Shown here: in pieces, positions 25,744 to 34,412 of the stretch
Layout: each line of letters starts with the position of its first letter
Position numbering within the stretch: position 1 is the first letter of the stretch
Assembly (NCBI GenBank): GCA_002382975.1
Contig: DFTB01000006.1
Coordinates: 62,001 to 126,000 of the forward strand
Direction: 5' to 3'
Source of the DNA: Fibrobacter sp. UBA4223
GTDB taxonomy: Bacteria > Fibrobacterota > Fibrobacteria > Fibrobacterales > Fibrobacteraceae
Length of the DNA stretch: 64,000 bases
Position numbers and translations under genes: made by a program
The notes under the pieces: model-generated
What the model was told of the DNA's origin: nothing
The model's database searches: none
Seen by the model: the letters and a program-made list of their open reading frames with translations, nothing else

Positions 25744-27392
25744 GAGTAATATTCCACAATTTTTTTCACGAGGGAGTCCATGGTGGTCTCGTCAGAGGTG
25801 ATAGTTTCAAAGCCATGCTTACGGGCGGTAGCTTCGGTCAGACGGCCGATGCAGAAAGAGGTTCGAGGATTGAGATTCGAGGCACGAGGTTCGGGGTACG
25901 AGTCCGAACCTTCAACGCTTTGTGGCATGACTTTAACAAAATTTTCCACGGCGCTGGAACTTGCAAAGACCACAGCATCAGCGGATTCAACGGCTTCACG
26001 CTTCCATTCGGGGAGTTCAGAAACAGGAAGAGTCTCGTAAACCACCCAGCGGGTCGCCTGCGGCAAGTGTCTCAAAAGTGTATCGTCAGCAAGATTACCC
26101 TGCAAGAGGAGGATTTGAGGTATGGGGTTTGAGGTCGCACCTTCGGTGCTTTGAGGTACGAGCGTTGCCAACAGTTTTCCCAGTCCCTCGCCGGTATGGT
26201 CCTCGGGCACATAATCGCAGCGGATACCGTATTCCAGCAATTTCTTTTCGGTAATTTTCCCGACACTGGCGATTTTCTTGCCGGCAAGGATGCGCACATC
26301 ATAACCGGCGTCAAACAGCTGCTTGAAGAAACTTTCGACGCCGTTCACGCTGGTAAAAGCAAGAAGGTCAAAGTCTGCGAGGGTGTCAAAAATGGCAGAG
26401 GAGATCCCCGCCTTGGTTCGACTTCGCTCACCACAGGTCGCGGGGATGACAGAAGAAGGGACGGGGATGACAGAAGGGCATTCCAGCGTGCGAGTTTCTA
26501 TCATCGGGGTCTCGATGACTTCGGCGCCGAGAGCCGTAAGCCTTGCAGTAATCCCGCTTGCTTGCTTTGCCGCGCGGGTTACTACAAGTCGTTTACCCGA
26601 AAGAGGCAGGTTCTTTTTCCAGGCGAGACTCTTTCCAAGCTCGACGACGCCCCCCATGATGGTGATGGCAGGGGCCGTCACCTTTTCGCGAACGATGGTC
26701 TCCCCCGCCGTCGCTAATGTAGCCATTACCGTCCGCTGGTACGGAGTCGTTCCTTTCTCGATAAAGGCAACCGGCGTTTTCGGGTCCTTACCGCATTCCA
26801 CAAGGCGCTGTGCGATAAAGTCCATGTTGGCAATGCCCATCAAAAAGATGAGGGTGCCGGGGCAATGCGCGAGGGCTTCGAAATCAAGAGAGATCCCCGC
26901 CTGCGCGGGGATGACACCGGAAACGGGAGCCGCAATGACATCTCTCTCATGCCCCGTTATGATATGGAAGCTGGTGGCAATTCCGCGATGGCTTACGGGA
27001 ATTCCTGCATAGGCCGGCACAGAAATGGCAGAGGTGATGCCCGGAACAATCTCGAATTCCACGCCGGCATTCACAAGCTCCAGGGCTTCTTCGCCGCCAC
27101 GACCAAACACGAAGGGGTCGCCGCCCTTAAGGCGGGCAATGGTCGCACTCGGCATTTCGCAGGCGAACTGCACCAGCAGCTTATTGATTTCGGATTGCTT
27201 GACCTTATGGTGCTGCGGCATCTTGCCTACATCCACCATCTTTGCCTTCGGATTGCACATCCCGAGTATAGCAAGGGACACCAGACGGTCGTAAACCACC
27301 ACATCTGCCTTTTCGAGAATCTCCTTGCCGCGCAAAGTCAAGAGTCCCGGATCGCCGGGACCAGCACCAATCAGATAAACCTTTCCAGACAT
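25740..27392 (-). CDS. cobA-hemD: uroporphyrinogen-III C-methyltransferase fused to uroporphyrinogen-III synthase (CobA-HemD)
   Basis: 550 residues. The N-terminal half is a SUMT methyltransferase (KVYLIGAGPGDPGLLTLRG at residues 4-22; GDPFVFGRGGEEA; the product is precorrin-2). From about residue 265 a HemD fold follows (LSGKRLVVTRAAKQ), which closes hydroxymethylbilane to uroporphyrinogen III. Such fusions are known in clostridia and relatives. Four stretches look like in-frame repeat insertions: SGVIPAQAGIS (about 160-168), VIPVPSSVIPATCGERSR and the residues after it (about 305-330), one near 412-426 and one near 490-510. All lie outside conserved motifs, so the enzyme can still be active. 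It precedes the chelatase-SirC gene with a 4-base overlap; a GAGCGC hairpin with U-run lies upstream at 27406-27444. Confidence 0.92.
   Translation of the reverse strand: MSGKVYLIGAGPGDPGLLTLRGKEILEKADVVVYDRLVSLAILGMCNPKAKMVDVGKMPQHHKVKQSEINKLLVQFACEMPSATIARLKGGDPFVFGRGGEEALELVNAGVEFEIVPGITSAISVPAYAGIPVSHRGIATSFHIITGHERDVIAAPVSGVIPAQAGISLDFEALAHCPGTLIFLMGIANMDFIAQRLVECGKDPKTPVAFIEKGTTPYQRTVMATLATAGETIVREKVTAPAITIMGGVVELGKSLAWKKNLPLSGKRLVVTRAAKQASGITARLTALGAEVIETPMIETRTLECPSVIPVPSSVIPATCGERSRTKAGISSAIFDTLADFDLLAFTSVNGVESFFKQLFDAGYDVRILAGKKIASVGKITEKKLLEYGIRCDYVPEDHTGEGLGKLLATLVPQSTEGATSNPIPQILLLQGNLADDTLLRHLPQATRWVVYETLPVSELPEWKREAVESADAVVFASSSAVENFVKVMPQSVEGSDSYPEPRASNLNPRTSFCIGRLTEATARKHGFETITSDETTMDSLVKKIVEYYS
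25858..25928. repeat. repeat-derived segment inside hemD domain
   Basis: GAGGTTCGAGG, GAGATTCGAGG, ACGAGGTTCGGGG and TACGAGTC...TTTGTGGCAT: a degenerate member of the GAGGTNTGAGG family, translated as Tyr-Pro-Glu-Pro-Arg-Ala-Ser-Asn-Leu-Asn near the C-terminus. Confidence 0.6.
26114..26161. repeat. palindromic repeat inside hemD domain (family TGAGGTC-hairpin-TTTGAGGTA)
   Basis: TTTGAGGTATGGGG, TTTGAGGTC, GCACC-TTC-GGTGC hairpin, TTTGAGGTACGAG. Best copy of the family within a coding region. Confidence 0.7.
26401..26478. repeat. GATCCCCGCC...GGGGATGAC palindrome inside hemD domain
   Basis: GATCCCCGCC at 26403-26412 pairs with CGGGGATGAC at 26441-26450, and a second GGGGATGAC follows at about 26463. 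The inner text TTCGACTTCGCTCACCACAGG recurs in the intergenic copy at 45139-45186 with nearly identical bases. Confidence 0.75.
26892..26915. repeat. short ATCCCCGC/GCGGGGAT palindrome inside cobA domain
   Basis: ATCCCCGC-CTGC-GCGGGGAT (26893-26912) followed by GAC. Minus-strand translation gives VIPAQAGIS, a peptide I recall from repeat-derived insertions in several bacterial genomes. It sits in a surface-loop position between the GHE motif and the LDFEALA helix. Confidence 0.75.
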
Positions 27393-27405
27393 CTAGTGTA
27401 AAAAT

Positions 27406-27444
27406 AAAAAAAGAGCGCATGTCCGCAGACCCGAACACGCGCTC
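27406..27444 (-). terminator. hairpin with U-run between the EAL gene and cobA-hemD
   Basis: On the minus strand GAGCGC (27444-27439) and GCGCTC (27418-27413) bracket a 20-base loop, followed by seven T. It can stop transcripts from the upstream EAL gene, or attenuate cobA-hemD if the promoter lies further upstream. Confidence 0.55.
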
Positions 27445-27462
27445 AAGAAGGTCTTTCCCTAA

Positions 27463-27645
27463 CCCCTAAATCCTAGATCCTAACCCCTAAAACCTCCAGC
27501 GGATCCCCGACCAGAGCCTGCCCTGAGCTTGTCGAATGGGTCGGGGATGACATACCTCATGTCCCGAGCCTTGAACCTCACACTTCACATCCCACATTTC
27601 CCTAAAACCTAGCCCCTAGATCCTAAACCCTAGCCCCTACATCAT
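27463..27645. repeat. composite intergenic repeat block
   Basis: Two CCCTAAATCCTAG-type stretches (27463-27491, 27601-27645, the latter running into the 3' end of the EAL gene) flank a GATCCCCGACC...GGTCGGGGATGAC palindrome (27502-27551) whose inner part is AGAGCCTGCCCTGAGCTTGT, and a degraded TACCTCATG...CCTTGAACCTCA element. Four of the window's repeat families meet here. No gene is visible between 27393 and 27622. Confidence 0.7.
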
Positions 27646-29593
27646 AATGCTCACGCATGTAGGCCAAAGCCTTTTCGGGAGCCAGAGGCTTGCTGAAATA
27701 GTAGCCCTGGATGTAGCGACAGCCTTCCCGTTTCAAGAACTGAAGCTGTTCTTCCGTCTCTACCCCTTCGGCAATAAGGTCCAGGTTCAAGGTGTTTGCA
27801 ATGCTAATCACCATCCGAGCAAAGGTGGCATCCTCTTCGTCGTCAGCGATGTGGTCAATAAAGGACTTGTCCATCTTGAGGGTATGCACCGGATAGCGCT
27901 TGAGGTAAGAAAGGGAACTGTAGCCCGTACCGAAATCATCGATAGAAATCTGGAGTCCCATGTTGGAAAGGGCCCGCATAATGTCTATGGCCTTTTCCAC
28001 TTCGCACATGGCAGTGTATTCCGTAATTTCCAGCTTCAAGTTCTTGGGGTTCAGGTGGGTTTCAGCAAGCACCCGTTTCACATCGTCCACCATGTTGTCC
28101 AGGGTGAACTGCTTTGCAGAGAAATTTACGGCAACACGGATATCAGTAAAGCCCATATCTACCCATTTCTTGGTCTGCTCGCAAGCCATCCGCAGAATCT
28201 GAGCACCCATAGGCACAATCAGGCCAGTCTCTTCGGCCAGAGGGATAAATTCTGCAGGGGAAACTACTCCGTGCTCAGAATTATTCCAGCGGACAAGTGC
28301 CTCGAAACCGGACACCCTGTTCCCACGTTCAATATCTACAATAGGCTGGTACACCAGCACGAACTCCTGGGCCTGTATGGCCCTCCGGATTTCGTACTCC
28401 AGCTTGTACAGCTTCATGGCCTTTTCGCGAATGCCACCGGCAAAGAACTGGATTCCGCCGTGGTTGCCACCCTTCTTCAAGTCCCTGAGTACCGCCGTGG
28501 CGTTAGACAGCAAGTCTTCGACGCAGTCCACGTCTTTGTTCACCACGACCGCCATGGACACGCTGATATAGAGCTCACGACCGTCCAACTGGATAGGGGT
28601 TTTCACCTTGTTGTGGAGGCGCTTTACCGTGGGCATCAGCTCGTCGTCGGAGCCCTTGCCTTCAATATCGTGAATCACTACGGCAAACACATCGGGACCA
28701 ATGCGGGCCACGCAGTCATTGTTCCTACAAGTGGAACGAATGCGGTCGGAAACAATCTTCAGAACGTTGTCGCCAAAATTCATGGAATAGGATTCGTTGA
28801 TGGCACCAAAGCTATCAATGTCCAAAAGAACTACCGCGAATGTGTAATCCGGCTTCTGGGCGGCCATATCCACGTCTACCTTCAGTTTTTCCAAGAAGAA
28901 CTTTCGGTTATACACGCCCGTAAGGGCATCGCGATAAGCGTAGAACTGACGATTGCTTTCTTCTTGTTCGTGTGCGCCTGTAATAGAGCCGATTACACGG
29001 ATTGGTCTTCCCTCTTCGTTACATTGCGACCGGCCCGAAACAATAATTTCAGAGTTTCCGTCTTTCGGCACATTCAAAAGCCGAAGCTTCGCCGAAAAGG
29101 GCGCATTATCCTCTAGGGATTGGGTGAATTTCTCCTTAAACGTGGTCCAGTCGCTTTCTAGAACCGAATTCTTGAGGGTGTCAAAGGAATCCACGATGCT
29201 CGTTAGCGGAATATTCAAGAACTTTGCTACCCTATTGGACCAATAGACCTTTCCCGTGGGCACGTCAAAGGTCCAGAATCCGTCGGAGGACACGTCCACC
29301 AGCATCTGGAACAATTCATCCTTTTCGGAAAGATCCTTCTGGTAATCGCGGGCGGGAACCTGTTCCACCTTCTCGGGAATCACCACATCGTTACGAATCT
29401 TTTTTCTGTTGCCCTGAACAGGAAATTTGTAAAAGAGGGCCACGTACGCAAGGAAGAAAATTGCAAAGAAGTAGGGAATAAACCCCATGGGTTTTTCAGA
29501 TAAATGAATAATATCTGGAATAAATGCGGTAAATAAGAAACACGCAAATAAAAGCGCAAAACGCAAAACCGAATGTTCGTCAAACAATCTCAT
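27623..29593 (-). CDS. membrane-bound PAS-GGDEF-EAL protein, probable cyclic-di-GMP phosphodiesterase
   Basis: 656 residues from the ATG at 29593, preferred to the upstream in-frame codon because TAGGGA precedes it and the membrane segments follow. Two transmembrane helices lie at about 10-30 and 38-56. A PAS domain (DVSSDGFWTFDVPTGKVYWS) begins near 92. The GGDEF domain (DALTGVYNRKFFLEKL) has GPDVF in place of GG(D/E)EF, so cyclase activity is unlikely. The EAL domain is intact: FEALVRW, NFSAKQF, LEITE, DDFGTGYSSLSYLKR, AEGVETEEQL, YIQGYYFSKPL. The expected activity is hydrolysis of cyclic di-GMP, possibly tuned by the degenerate GGDEF. The last codons come from repeat-like DNA (GARV end). 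A PilZ receptor lies at 53813-54814. Confidence 0.92.
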   Translation of the reverse strand: MRLFDEHSVLRFALLFACFLFTAFIPDIIHLSEKPMGFIPYFFAIFFLAYVALFYKFPVQGNRKKIRNDVVIPEKVEQVPARDYQKDLSEKDELFQMLVDVSSDGFWTFDVPTGKVYWSNRVAKFLNIPLTSIVDSFDTLKNSVLESDWTTFKEKFTQSLEDNAPFSAKLRLLNVPKDGNSEIIVSGRSQCNEEGRPIRVIGSITGAHEQEESNRQFYAYRDALTGVYNRKFFLEKLKVDVDMAAQKPDYTFAVVLLDIDSFGAINESYSMNFGDNVLKIVSDRIRSTCRNNDCVARIGPDVFAVVIHDIEGKGSDDELMPTVKRLHNKVKTPIQLDGRELYISVSMAVVVNKDVDCVEDLLSNATAVLRDLKKGGNHGGIQFFAGGIREKAMKLYKLEYEIRRAIQAQEFVLVYQPIVDIERGNRVSGFEALVRWNNSEHGVVSPAEFIPLAEETGLIVPMGAQILRMACEQTKKWVDMGFTDIRVAVNFSAKQFTLDNMVDDVKRVLAETHLNPKNLKLEITEYTAMCEVEKAIDIMRALSNMGLQISIDDFGTGYSSLSYLKRYPVHTLKMDKSFIDHIADDEEDATFARMVISIANTLNLDLIAEGVETEEQLQFLKREGCRYIQGYYFSKPLAPEKALAYMREHYDVGARV

Positions 29594-29688
29594 AGCATCC
29601 CTAATGAGGTGAATATAACTTAAAACAACAGTTCTTTGGGAGCTCTCTGCAGTCCAATTCAAACTATTCCAAATTGGAATAACTGACG

Positions 29689-30018
29689 CTATTTCTGTTC
29701 TTCTAGCCTAGAATAAAGGCTATAGAGCTTTTGGACCCCATTTTCAAGCCCGTAGTAGTGCCTGATGTAAGGAATAAGTAAGCCCAAAAACAGAATATCC
29801 AGAACCAGAACTAGGATTTCCGGCATAGCCACGAAAAAAAGAAACCCGCCTACCGTGAGCAAGGCAAAAAGGATCATGACCAGCTCGTGGACCAGTCTTT
29901 CGTGCTGGAAAAAACCAATGTGAACCCTGACCGAGAGCAATTCCTCGGACGAAAGAGCCGCTCCTTGAGCAACACGATGTTCCAGATAGTTGGTGTAATC
30001 CTCTAGTTTCTTCAACAT
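29689..30018 (-). CDS. small two-helix membrane protein
   Basis: 109 residues from the ATG at 30018 (MLKKLEDYTNYLEHR), chosen because GGGA lies just upstream and the preceding in-frame codons fall in the TATATA promoter-like zone. An N-terminal amphipathic region is followed by two hydrophobic helices (about 43-63 and 66-86) and a charged tail (YSLYSRLEEQK). I recognise no family. It lies between the EAL gene and the divergent acyl-CoA ligase gene. Confidence 0.6.
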   Translation of the reverse strand: MLKKLEDYTNYLEHRVAQGAALSSEELLSVRVHIGFFQHERLVHELVMILFALLTVGGFLFFVAMPEILVLVLDILFLGLLIPYIRHYYGLENGVQKLYSLYSRLEEQK

Positions 30019-30087
30019 GATTCCCAATATATAGTTTTTTTTCAAAAAAAATGAACTTTTCGCCCATAAGAATGTTATTTTCAGTGT

Positions 30088-31869
30088 ATGGAGTCCCTAA
30101 TATTCAATTCGCTCCCCGAACTATTCTTTGCCACCTGCCATCGAGAGGATTTTGGCGGCTGGTACCAACGGCAAAACGGGGACTGGACTCACTTTTCAAA
30201 GGAAAACCTGGAACGAGATACCCAGGCCTTGGCCCTTGCACTCCATAACCGCGGGGTTAAAGAAAGAGAAAGCATCGGAATCATCGCCGGGAGTTCCCCC
30301 TACTGGATCATGGCAGATATCGCCACCCAGATCAACCATGCCCGTGTGGTTCCTCTTTTCCCGAACATTTCTTCGGAAAATTTTGCATTTCAATGCGAAG
30401 ATGCCGTCGTACACATCTTGGTCATAAACAACATGAATGACTTGGATGCACCACTAAAAGAAAATCTTTCGGGATTTTCCACCATCATCTGCATTGACTC
30501 CGCCTCCCCTCTCCCAGAAAACGGAACATACTGGGACGACCTATTGACCGAAGGCTACGGATTGATGCAAGACCCAGAAAATACAAGCTGGCTACACCAA
30601 CAAATTGAGTCTATACAGCCCGACGACCTTTTCAGCATCATCTACACCAGCGGTTCTACCGGCAGGCCCAAGGGGGCAGAACTCTCCCACCGGAACATGC
30701 TTTCCCAAATTCAGAGCATCTTGGACCTTTATACCGTGGATCCTGAAAAAGACCGGTGCCTTACCATGCTGCCCGTGGCCCATGTTTTTGAGCGAATGGC
30801 TGTGTATTTCTACATCTTGAATGGCGCCACCATCTATTTTGCCGATTCCCCAAAGAATGCTGCCAAAATCATGACAGAAGTTAAACCCTCCGTGATGATT
30901 GTGGTTCCGAGGATTCTCGAACGACTTTACGAGAGCATGACCGCAGCGGCAGACAAGGCCAGAGGGCCTAAACGGCTTCTTATCAAGAACGCCATCAAGC
31001 TGGCCAAGCTGAACGACCCCACCAAAAAGCGCAGCCACGCCATGCGGTTTTACGACAAGCTGGTTTACTCCAAGATGCGTAGCGCCATCGGCGGAAACTT
31101 CAGGCTTATTATCTCCGGCAGCAATGCGCTAAACAAGAGTATTCTCAGGTTCCTGCTGAACATCGGACTGCCCGTCTACGAAGGTTACGGCCTCACGGAA
31201 TGCTCCCCTGTAGTCAGCGCCAACTGCGACCATGCGATCGCTCTAGGCAGCGTGGGCAAGCCTCTAAAGCATTTACAGGTAAAAATTGGCGAAAACAACG
31301 AAGTCATGGTGAAAGGCGACAGCGTGTTTAGAGGCTACCACAACATGCCGGAACTCAACGCCGAAATCTTTACCGAAGACGGATTCTTCAAAACCGGCGA
31401 CCAAGGAAGCATAGACGAAAACGGTTTTCTTTCCCTTACGGGCCGCATCAAGGAGCTCTTGAAGACCAGCACCGGCAAGTATGTAAGCCCGAACCCCATC
31501 GAGCTAGAGATCAGCCGACACCCCCTAGTAGAGCAAGCCCTGGTCATCGCCAATGACCGGAAATTCGCCTCGGCGCTTATATGGATCAACCCAGAAGGAG
31601 CCCGTCGTCTGCTCCGGATTTCCAAAGAGGATTTTCGCATGGATTTGGCATTGAAGTCCCTCCGTGTAAGAGAATCCGTATTCCGTCACATTACACGCAT
31701 CAACCGCAAGTTGAACCACTGGGAAAAGATATGCCGATGGGTCCTGATCGGAGACGAACTCACCATAGAGTCCGGATTGTTGACCCCTACCCTAAAAATC
31801 CGCCGAAAAGTGGCCGAAGAGCGCTATGCCGACAAGATTGAAGGGATGTATACAACCACGAACCCCTGA
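30088..31869 (+). CDS. fadD: long-chain acyl-CoA synthetase (AMP-binding enzyme)
   Basis: 593 residues. It adenylates a fatty acid and transfers it to CoA. The ATP/AMP signature IIYTSGSTGRPKGAELSHRN is at about 186-205, the acid-binding A5 motif YEGYGLTECSP at about 364-374, and the A7/A8 region FKTGDQGSIDENGFLSLTGR near 430-450. The length and the LTECSP motif fit FAA1/FadD-type long-chain ligases. No transmembrane segment is obvious. Monocistronic, followed by a small lipoprotein gene 63 bases on. Role in recycling or activating exogenous fatty acids for membrane lipids is inferred. Confidence 0.92.
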   Translation: MESLIFNSLPELFFATCHREDFGGWYQRQNGDWTHFSKENLERDTQALALALHNRGVKERESIGIIAGSSPYWIMADIATQINHARVVPLFPNISSENFAFQCEDAVVHILVINNMNDLDAPLKENLSGFSTIICIDSASPLPENGTYWDDLLTEGYGLMQDPENTSWLHQQIESIQPDDLFSIIYTSGSTGRPKGAELSHRNMLSQIQSILDLYTVDPEKDRCLTMLPVAHVFERMAVYFYILNGATIYFADSPKNAAKIMTEVKPSVMIVVPRILERLYESMTAAADKARGPKRLLIKNAIKLAKLNDPTKKRSHAMRFYDKLVYSKMRSAIGGNFRLIISGSNALNKSILRFLLNIGLPVYEGYGLTECSPVVSANCDHAIALGSVGKPLKHLQVKIGENNEVMVKGDSVFRGYHNMPELNAEIFTEDGFFKTGDQGSIDENGFLSLTGRIKELLKTSTGKYVSPNPIELEISRHPLVEQALVIANDRKFASALIWINPEGARRLLRISKEDFRMDLALKSLRVRESVFRHITRINRKLNHWEKICRWVLIGDELTIESGLLTPTLKIRRKVAEERYADKIEGMYTTTNP

Positions 31870-31932
31870 ATTCTTGTTCATAGTCCCCATTTTTATTTAT
31901 ATTAAAGACATTCAAACACAAGAGGGAATATT

Positions 31933-32430
31933 ATGAAAACAAAAATTTTTACGCTCCTAGCGGTCTCCACCCTAGCCTTCTTCACGGCCTGTAGTGATGA
32001 CAGCGGGAACAGCAAGACCATTGCCGAAATTTGCGCTGACGGTTTGTCCGAAGACTGCCTTATCGGCACGTGGACACTGAAGTCTATTAGTCAGACTGGC
32101 AACAAGGAAGTCATTACCGACTTTTCCTCCTCACAGGGCGGTATAATGGAGTTCCGCGAAGATGGAATCTATCACTACACGAGATCCTCCTATGGTGATT
32201 GCCCTGATCCTGACGAAGGTCACTGGGTTATCGAAGATAAGACTCTCACCTTCAAGGAAGACCGAAAAGGGGACTGCATTGAATTTGGTAAAAAATACAC
32301 TGTAACGCCAAGCATTATAGTGGCTGGCGAAACCGTCTTCCTTTACTTAAACAAGGTCATTTTCCAGCAAAACGAAAGCGACGGTATGTTCGCCGGCAAC
32401 GACACCGAAGTGTTCGTGCGCACGGAATAA
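31933..32430 (+). CDS. lipocalin-like lipoprotein
   Basis: 165 residues. AGAGGGA precedes the ATG. Signal peptide with lipobox AFFTAC (Cys at 20) then SDDSGNSK. Positions 40-160 have the look of small lipocalin-like domains (LIGTWTLKSISQ...GGIMEFREDGIYHY...GHWVIEDKTLTFKED...). Four further Cys may form disulfides. Probably anchored at the outer membrane. A U-rich terminator follows at once. Specific ligand unknown. Confidence 0.8.
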   Translation: MKTKIFTLLAVSTLAFFTACSDDSGNSKTIAEICADGLSEDCLIGTWTLKSISQTGNKEVITDFSSSQGGIMEFREDGIYHYTRSSYGDCPDPDEGHWVIEDKTLTFKEDRKGDCIEFGKKYTVTPSIIVAGETVFLYLNKVIFQQNESDGMFAGNDTEVFVRTE

Positions 32431-32453
32431 GCAATCTATTTTATGGATACAAG

Positions 32454-32481
32454 AGTCTCGCAGCCCTGCGGGACTTTTTTT
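32454..32481 (+). terminator. intrinsic terminator after the lipocalin-like gene
   Basis: AGTCTCGCA (32454-32462), loop GCCC, TGCGGGACT (32467-32475) and a T-run; one G-U pair. Confidence 0.85.
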
Positions 32482-32483
32482 GT

Positions 32484-34412
32484 TTACCGCCAGCGATACT
32501 TTTCGTATTCGCGGAGTGCCTTGACTGCACTCAAGGCATCCCCCGCGTCCGACACCTGCGATTCGATACGGACAAGGAACGCACCAACAGTTTCCCCAGG
32601 CCCGCGGACAAATCCCTGCCGCCTCAAGTTTTTTTCTGCTCGGTCAAGGGAGCGGACCCATTTTTGCGTGCGCAAGTCTGGTTTTATCAATACCTTTCCT
32701 TTTCGCCGTTTGAGCAGAACGCGAGCAAGTATTGCAAACAAAAGCAAAAAGGGAATTCCGTAAACCAAAGGATTGTCCAAAAGCCCTTGGGTAGTAGCTT
32801 GCCAGTCATCCACCATGCGGCGCCACTCCCCTTCTTTTAACAAATGGAAAATGCGGGCAAAGCGTCCACGCAGACCCTCCCACCAGGACTGCCAGCCGGG
32901 AGTTCTTGCAAATAGCCCCGGCCTCATGGGAGGCGTGGGGTCAAAGGAATACCAACGGCCATTCCAAAGAACTTCTACCCAAGCGTGACTATGGTGCCTG
33001 CGAAACACCACATAGTCCCGACCCTCGACCCTTTCCGGATGGGCAAAGCCCGTCACGTAGCGGGCTTGAATTCCCTGGTGCCGCAAGAGCAGCACCGAAA
33101 GGGTGGCGTAGTATTCGCAAAAGCCTTCCTTGGCATTCCAGAAAGCCCGAAGCGGCTCTCTCCTGTTCTCTCGTGCACCTGGAACAACCAGAGAGTACTT
33201 GAAATTCTGGACAAAATAATCCCGTATGTTCGTCAGAACCGCTCTTTCATAAGAGCCATCTGACAAGGAATCCAGCAGAGAATCTCTTCGGGGCAAGTCC
33301 ATTGCCTTGGCGACAGAATCTACAAAGGCGACATGGGACTTGCCCATTTGCAAGTAAACAGAATCGCCCTCGTCAAAAGCAGTTTGTCGAGAAGTCCCAT
33401 CATCGGAATCGCTTACAAAATAATACCAGTCCCCATGAGTTCCGTTAGCGCCAGCAAAAATTCCCGTTCTGTAGAAATCCAGGGAATCCGCATTCTTGGC
33501 GGCAACACCCAACGCATTAAAGGGAGCGAAAAGAAAACCGAAGTTGTCCAGGGCGGACTGGACCCAAACGGTGCGCACAGTTTCTCGCCTGGTGGCAGAA
33601 TCTACAAGTTCAAAGACCGGATAGTCGATACGGTAATAGGCGGGATAGAGTTTCTGTTCAGGCTTTGCAGGGAGTTTCCAGATGTTGCCCAGGTATTTTT
33701 CATAGACGGCAGCCCGCAGGTATTCGGGAGCATCCCTGTCCCACACCCGCAAAATCACCTGACGGTTATACTTGGAACTATAATTGTTGGAGAAAGAACC
33801 CAAGGATACCACAGGGTCAAAGCCCATGACCCGATTCCGCTCCATATAATCCCTGGCCCAGCGACCGTCGTAACTCCGGTGGCTTTTCCAGTATTGCCAA
33901 CCACCAAAAGAGGTAAATCCGAAGAAGGCAATCAGCAGCAGGAACAGCCCGTACTTGTACCAAGCCGTCTTTGTGCGCCTGTAGGCAAGGATCGCAAGCA
34001 GTATGCCCACCGCTCCCAAGATTCCTCCGGCACGCCCCGCCTGGAACATTCCCAAGAGCAAAGCCGCCACGCCATCAAAAATGACAAAGGCTTCGAAACC
34101 GCCCCGCCCAAGACTCCGTTTCTGGAGCCACGCCAAAGTCAACAAGTACCAGGCCGGAATAAACACCACGTAAGGGGAAATCCCGTTTTCCACCTCGGGA
34201 GTCACCACCCACCACAGGGCAAATGGAACGATAGCCCCATAGGCAAAGCGCTTCTTGTACAGGGGCGTAGGCTTTTCCAGCCTCCAGTGAAGGTACAAGA
34301 AGCCCAAGGCGAAAACGACTCCAAGCGGGAGCATCTCGCTGGAGATTCCCAGATTCACGGACGCAAGCACCAGGAACAGCGTCTTGAATATTTCCCTCAT
34401 GGATTTTCTCAT
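32484..34412 (-). CDS. TgpA-like membrane transglutaminase
   Basis: 642 residues. About six hydrophobic helices occupy the first ~180 residues. A periplasmic region ends in a transglutaminase core with the full Cys-His-Asp triad: EGFCEYYATLSVLLLR, HHSHAWVEVLWNGRWYSFDP. One more helix (PLVYGIPFLLLFAILARVLL) precedes a cytoplasmic tail of ~70 residues. This is the DUF3488/TgpA plan. It overlaps the DUF58 gene by 4 bases (ATGA) and is the third gene of MoxR-DUF58-TgpA, a conserved set. Substrates are not known; an envelope function is likely. Confidence 0.9.
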   Translation of the reverse strand: MRKSMREIFKTLFLVLASVNLGISSEMLPLGVVFALGFLYLHWRLEKPTPLYKKRFAYGAIVPFALWWVVTPEVENGISPYVVFIPAWYLLTLAWLQKRSLGRGGFEAFVIFDGVAALLLGMFQAGRAGGILGAVGILLAILAYRRTKTAWYKYGLFLLLIAFFGFTSFGGWQYWKSHRSYDGRWARDYMERNRVMGFDPVVSLGSFSNNYSSKYNRQVILRVWDRDAPEYLRAAVYEKYLGNIWKLPAKPEQKLYPAYYRIDYPVFELVDSATRRETVRTVWVQSALDNFGFLFAPFNALGVAAKNADSLDFYRTGIFAGANGTHGDWYYFVSDSDDGTSRQTAFDEGDSVYLQMGKSHVAFVDSVAKAMDLPRRDSLLDSLSDGSYERAVLTNIRDYFVQNFKYSLVVPGARENRREPLRAFWNAKEGFCEYYATLSVLLLRHQGIQARYVTGFAHPERVEGRDYVVFRRHHSHAWVEVLWNGRWYSFDPTPPMRPGLFARTPGWQSWWEGLRGRFARIFHLLKEGEWRRMVDDWQATTQGLLDNPLVYGIPFLLLFAILARVLLKRRKGKVLIKPDLRTQKWVRSLDRAEKNLRRQGFVRGPGETVGAFLVRIESQVSDAGDALSAVKALREYEKYRWR

